DNA of 64,000 bases from the NCBI RefSeq assembly GCF_001655615.1, contig NZ_CP011567.1:3915001-3979000 (forward strand), written 5' to 3'. Made by a program: the position numbers and the translations under genes. The stretch's first letter is position 1, and each line of letters opens with the position of its first letter. Positions 63,487 to 64,000 of the stretch are shown here, piece by piece. A model generated the notes under the pieces. The model was not told where the DNA came from, ran no database searches, and worked only from the letters and a program-made list of their open reading frames with translations. Source of the DNA: Pseudomonas sp. GR 6-02. Its GTDB lineage: Bacteria > Pseudomonadota > Gammaproteobacteria > Pseudomonadales > Pseudomonadaceae.

Positions 63487-63810
63487 TTAGCGTCCGAGTG
63501 AGGGCGGCCCATAGAGCTCAATTTCCCAGTCTTCAAGAGGTGGCGTTACTTTGAAAGATGGGTCGCAGTATGACCTTAAGTAGTCAGTCGCTCTCCTTTG
63601 GGCGTAGGTGAAATTGAGCACGTTGCCTTCACTGTCCATCTCTATCACGTTCGCGAATATCGCGAAAACCATCTCAATTGCACTCGGCTCAGAGCCATAA
63701 ATGTCGAGGTACTCAACGTTTTCAAGCATGTAATGGCTTCCACTTGCCATGAAGTATGCAAACGTTCGGAGTGCTCCACTGAAATCATTACTTAGCTTCT
63801 TCATGTACAT
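63487..63810 (-). CDS. Small unknown protein (DUF7677-like)
   Basis: Protein of 107 residues; ATG 63810 and 63804 are both possible. LSNDFSGALRTFAYFMASGS, YLDIYGSEPSAIEMVFAIFA and LRSYCDPSFKVTPPLEDWEI are the blocks seen in a small unknown bacterial family I associate with the name DUF7677. No membrane segment or catalytic motif. GC content is low compared with the IS and core genes, so it may be acquired. Such small proteins sometimes serve as immunity proteins, but nothing here supports that. Confidence 0.55.
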   Translation of the reverse strand: MYMKKLSNDFSGALRTFAYFMASGSHYMLENVEYLDIYGSEPSAIEMVFAIFANVIEMDSEGNVLNFTYAQRRATDYLRSYCDPSFKVTPPLEDWEIELYGPPSLGR

Positions 63811-63933
63811 TTTCTTTTAGTAAAAATTTTGGATTTAACTGCTTCATAATCAAGCATCTGCTTTTTTGCCGTTTTATTGCGGTCGAGACAGGCCGGAACC
63901 GGCCAGAAGCTGTCCCTCCTCTGACAAAATCCC

Positions 63934-64000
63934 CTACCCCGCACTCAATTCCCACAGCACATCCAGCACATGTTGCGTAGGCCGTTCGATGTCTCGACTA
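63934..64000 (-). CDS. C-terminal end of an unidentified gene at the window edge
   Basis: The minus-strand frame entering from the right edge reads SRDIERPTQHVLDVLWELSA then G and a TAG stop at 63936-63934. The pattern looks like a real protein tail, but 22 codons are too few to name it. Confidence 0.35.
   Translation of the reverse strand, partial: SRDIERPTQHVLDVLWELSAG

Overview
The window reads as chromosomal DNA of a Pseudomonas, most likely of the P. fluorescens group. Reasons: GC-rich coding DNA with tightly overlapping operons, REP/REPIN-type intergenic repeats, many LysR and MFS genes, a D-xylose cluster with an AraC-type XylR, and protein sequences that look pseudomonad throughout. 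No tRNA, rRNA, CRISPR array, phage module or replication origin was seen.

Layout. 1-6470 (minus): a GntR-controlled catabolic operon (DHDPS-family lyase, aldehyde dehydrogenase, FAD amine oxidoreductase, betaine-type binding protein, transporter ATPase cut by the window edge), apparently for uptake and breakdown of a quaternary or cyclic amine. 6945-8059: an Lrp-family remnant and an unknown membrane protein. 8176-14765: xylR divergent from xylAFGH, without xylulokinase. 14853-18967: DMT transporter, epimerase/MerR pair, TetR, darcynin-like protein, and joined scraps of an IS5 transposase and a VOC protein. 19055-27008: a winged-helix/TPR regulator divergent from a reductase, AhpD-like and cupin genes, then an outer-membrane factor/MFS/adaptor pump.

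27057-34640 is accessory: small unknown genes, a frameshifted secreted protein, an exported HAD phosphatase facing a DeoR regulator, an orphan cytochrome c, a DUF3606 gene broken in a homopolymer, and a short element with IS1182-type ends. 34753-37913 holds two LysR genes with a reductase and a DUF2798 membrane protein. 38179-45612 is a transport block: a PhnD/PhnC/PhnE-like system of the type called putative selenate transporter, a complete polar amino acid importer, and a Mut7-C RNase with an N-terminal ubiquitin-like domain. A diverged copy of the 3' end of that last gene recurs at 49008, so a 3.3 kb MFS/LysR/LysE segment lies between direct repeats.

49655-60783 carries redox and efflux genes: a degenerate SDR, a GlxA-type regulator, two DHA1 MFS pumps, an Old Yellow Enzyme, an SDR, an alpha/beta hydrolase, a metallo-beta-lactamase-fold hydrolase, a LysR and a Gfo/Idh/MocA oxidoreductase. 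61802-63414 is an intact-looking IS1182-family element inside a dispersed repeat, followed by a small unknown gene and the tail of another.

The best leads for something undescribed are the betaine-type operon at the left edge, the Mut7-C/ubiquitin protein with its 3'-end duplication, and the short IS1182-ended element.
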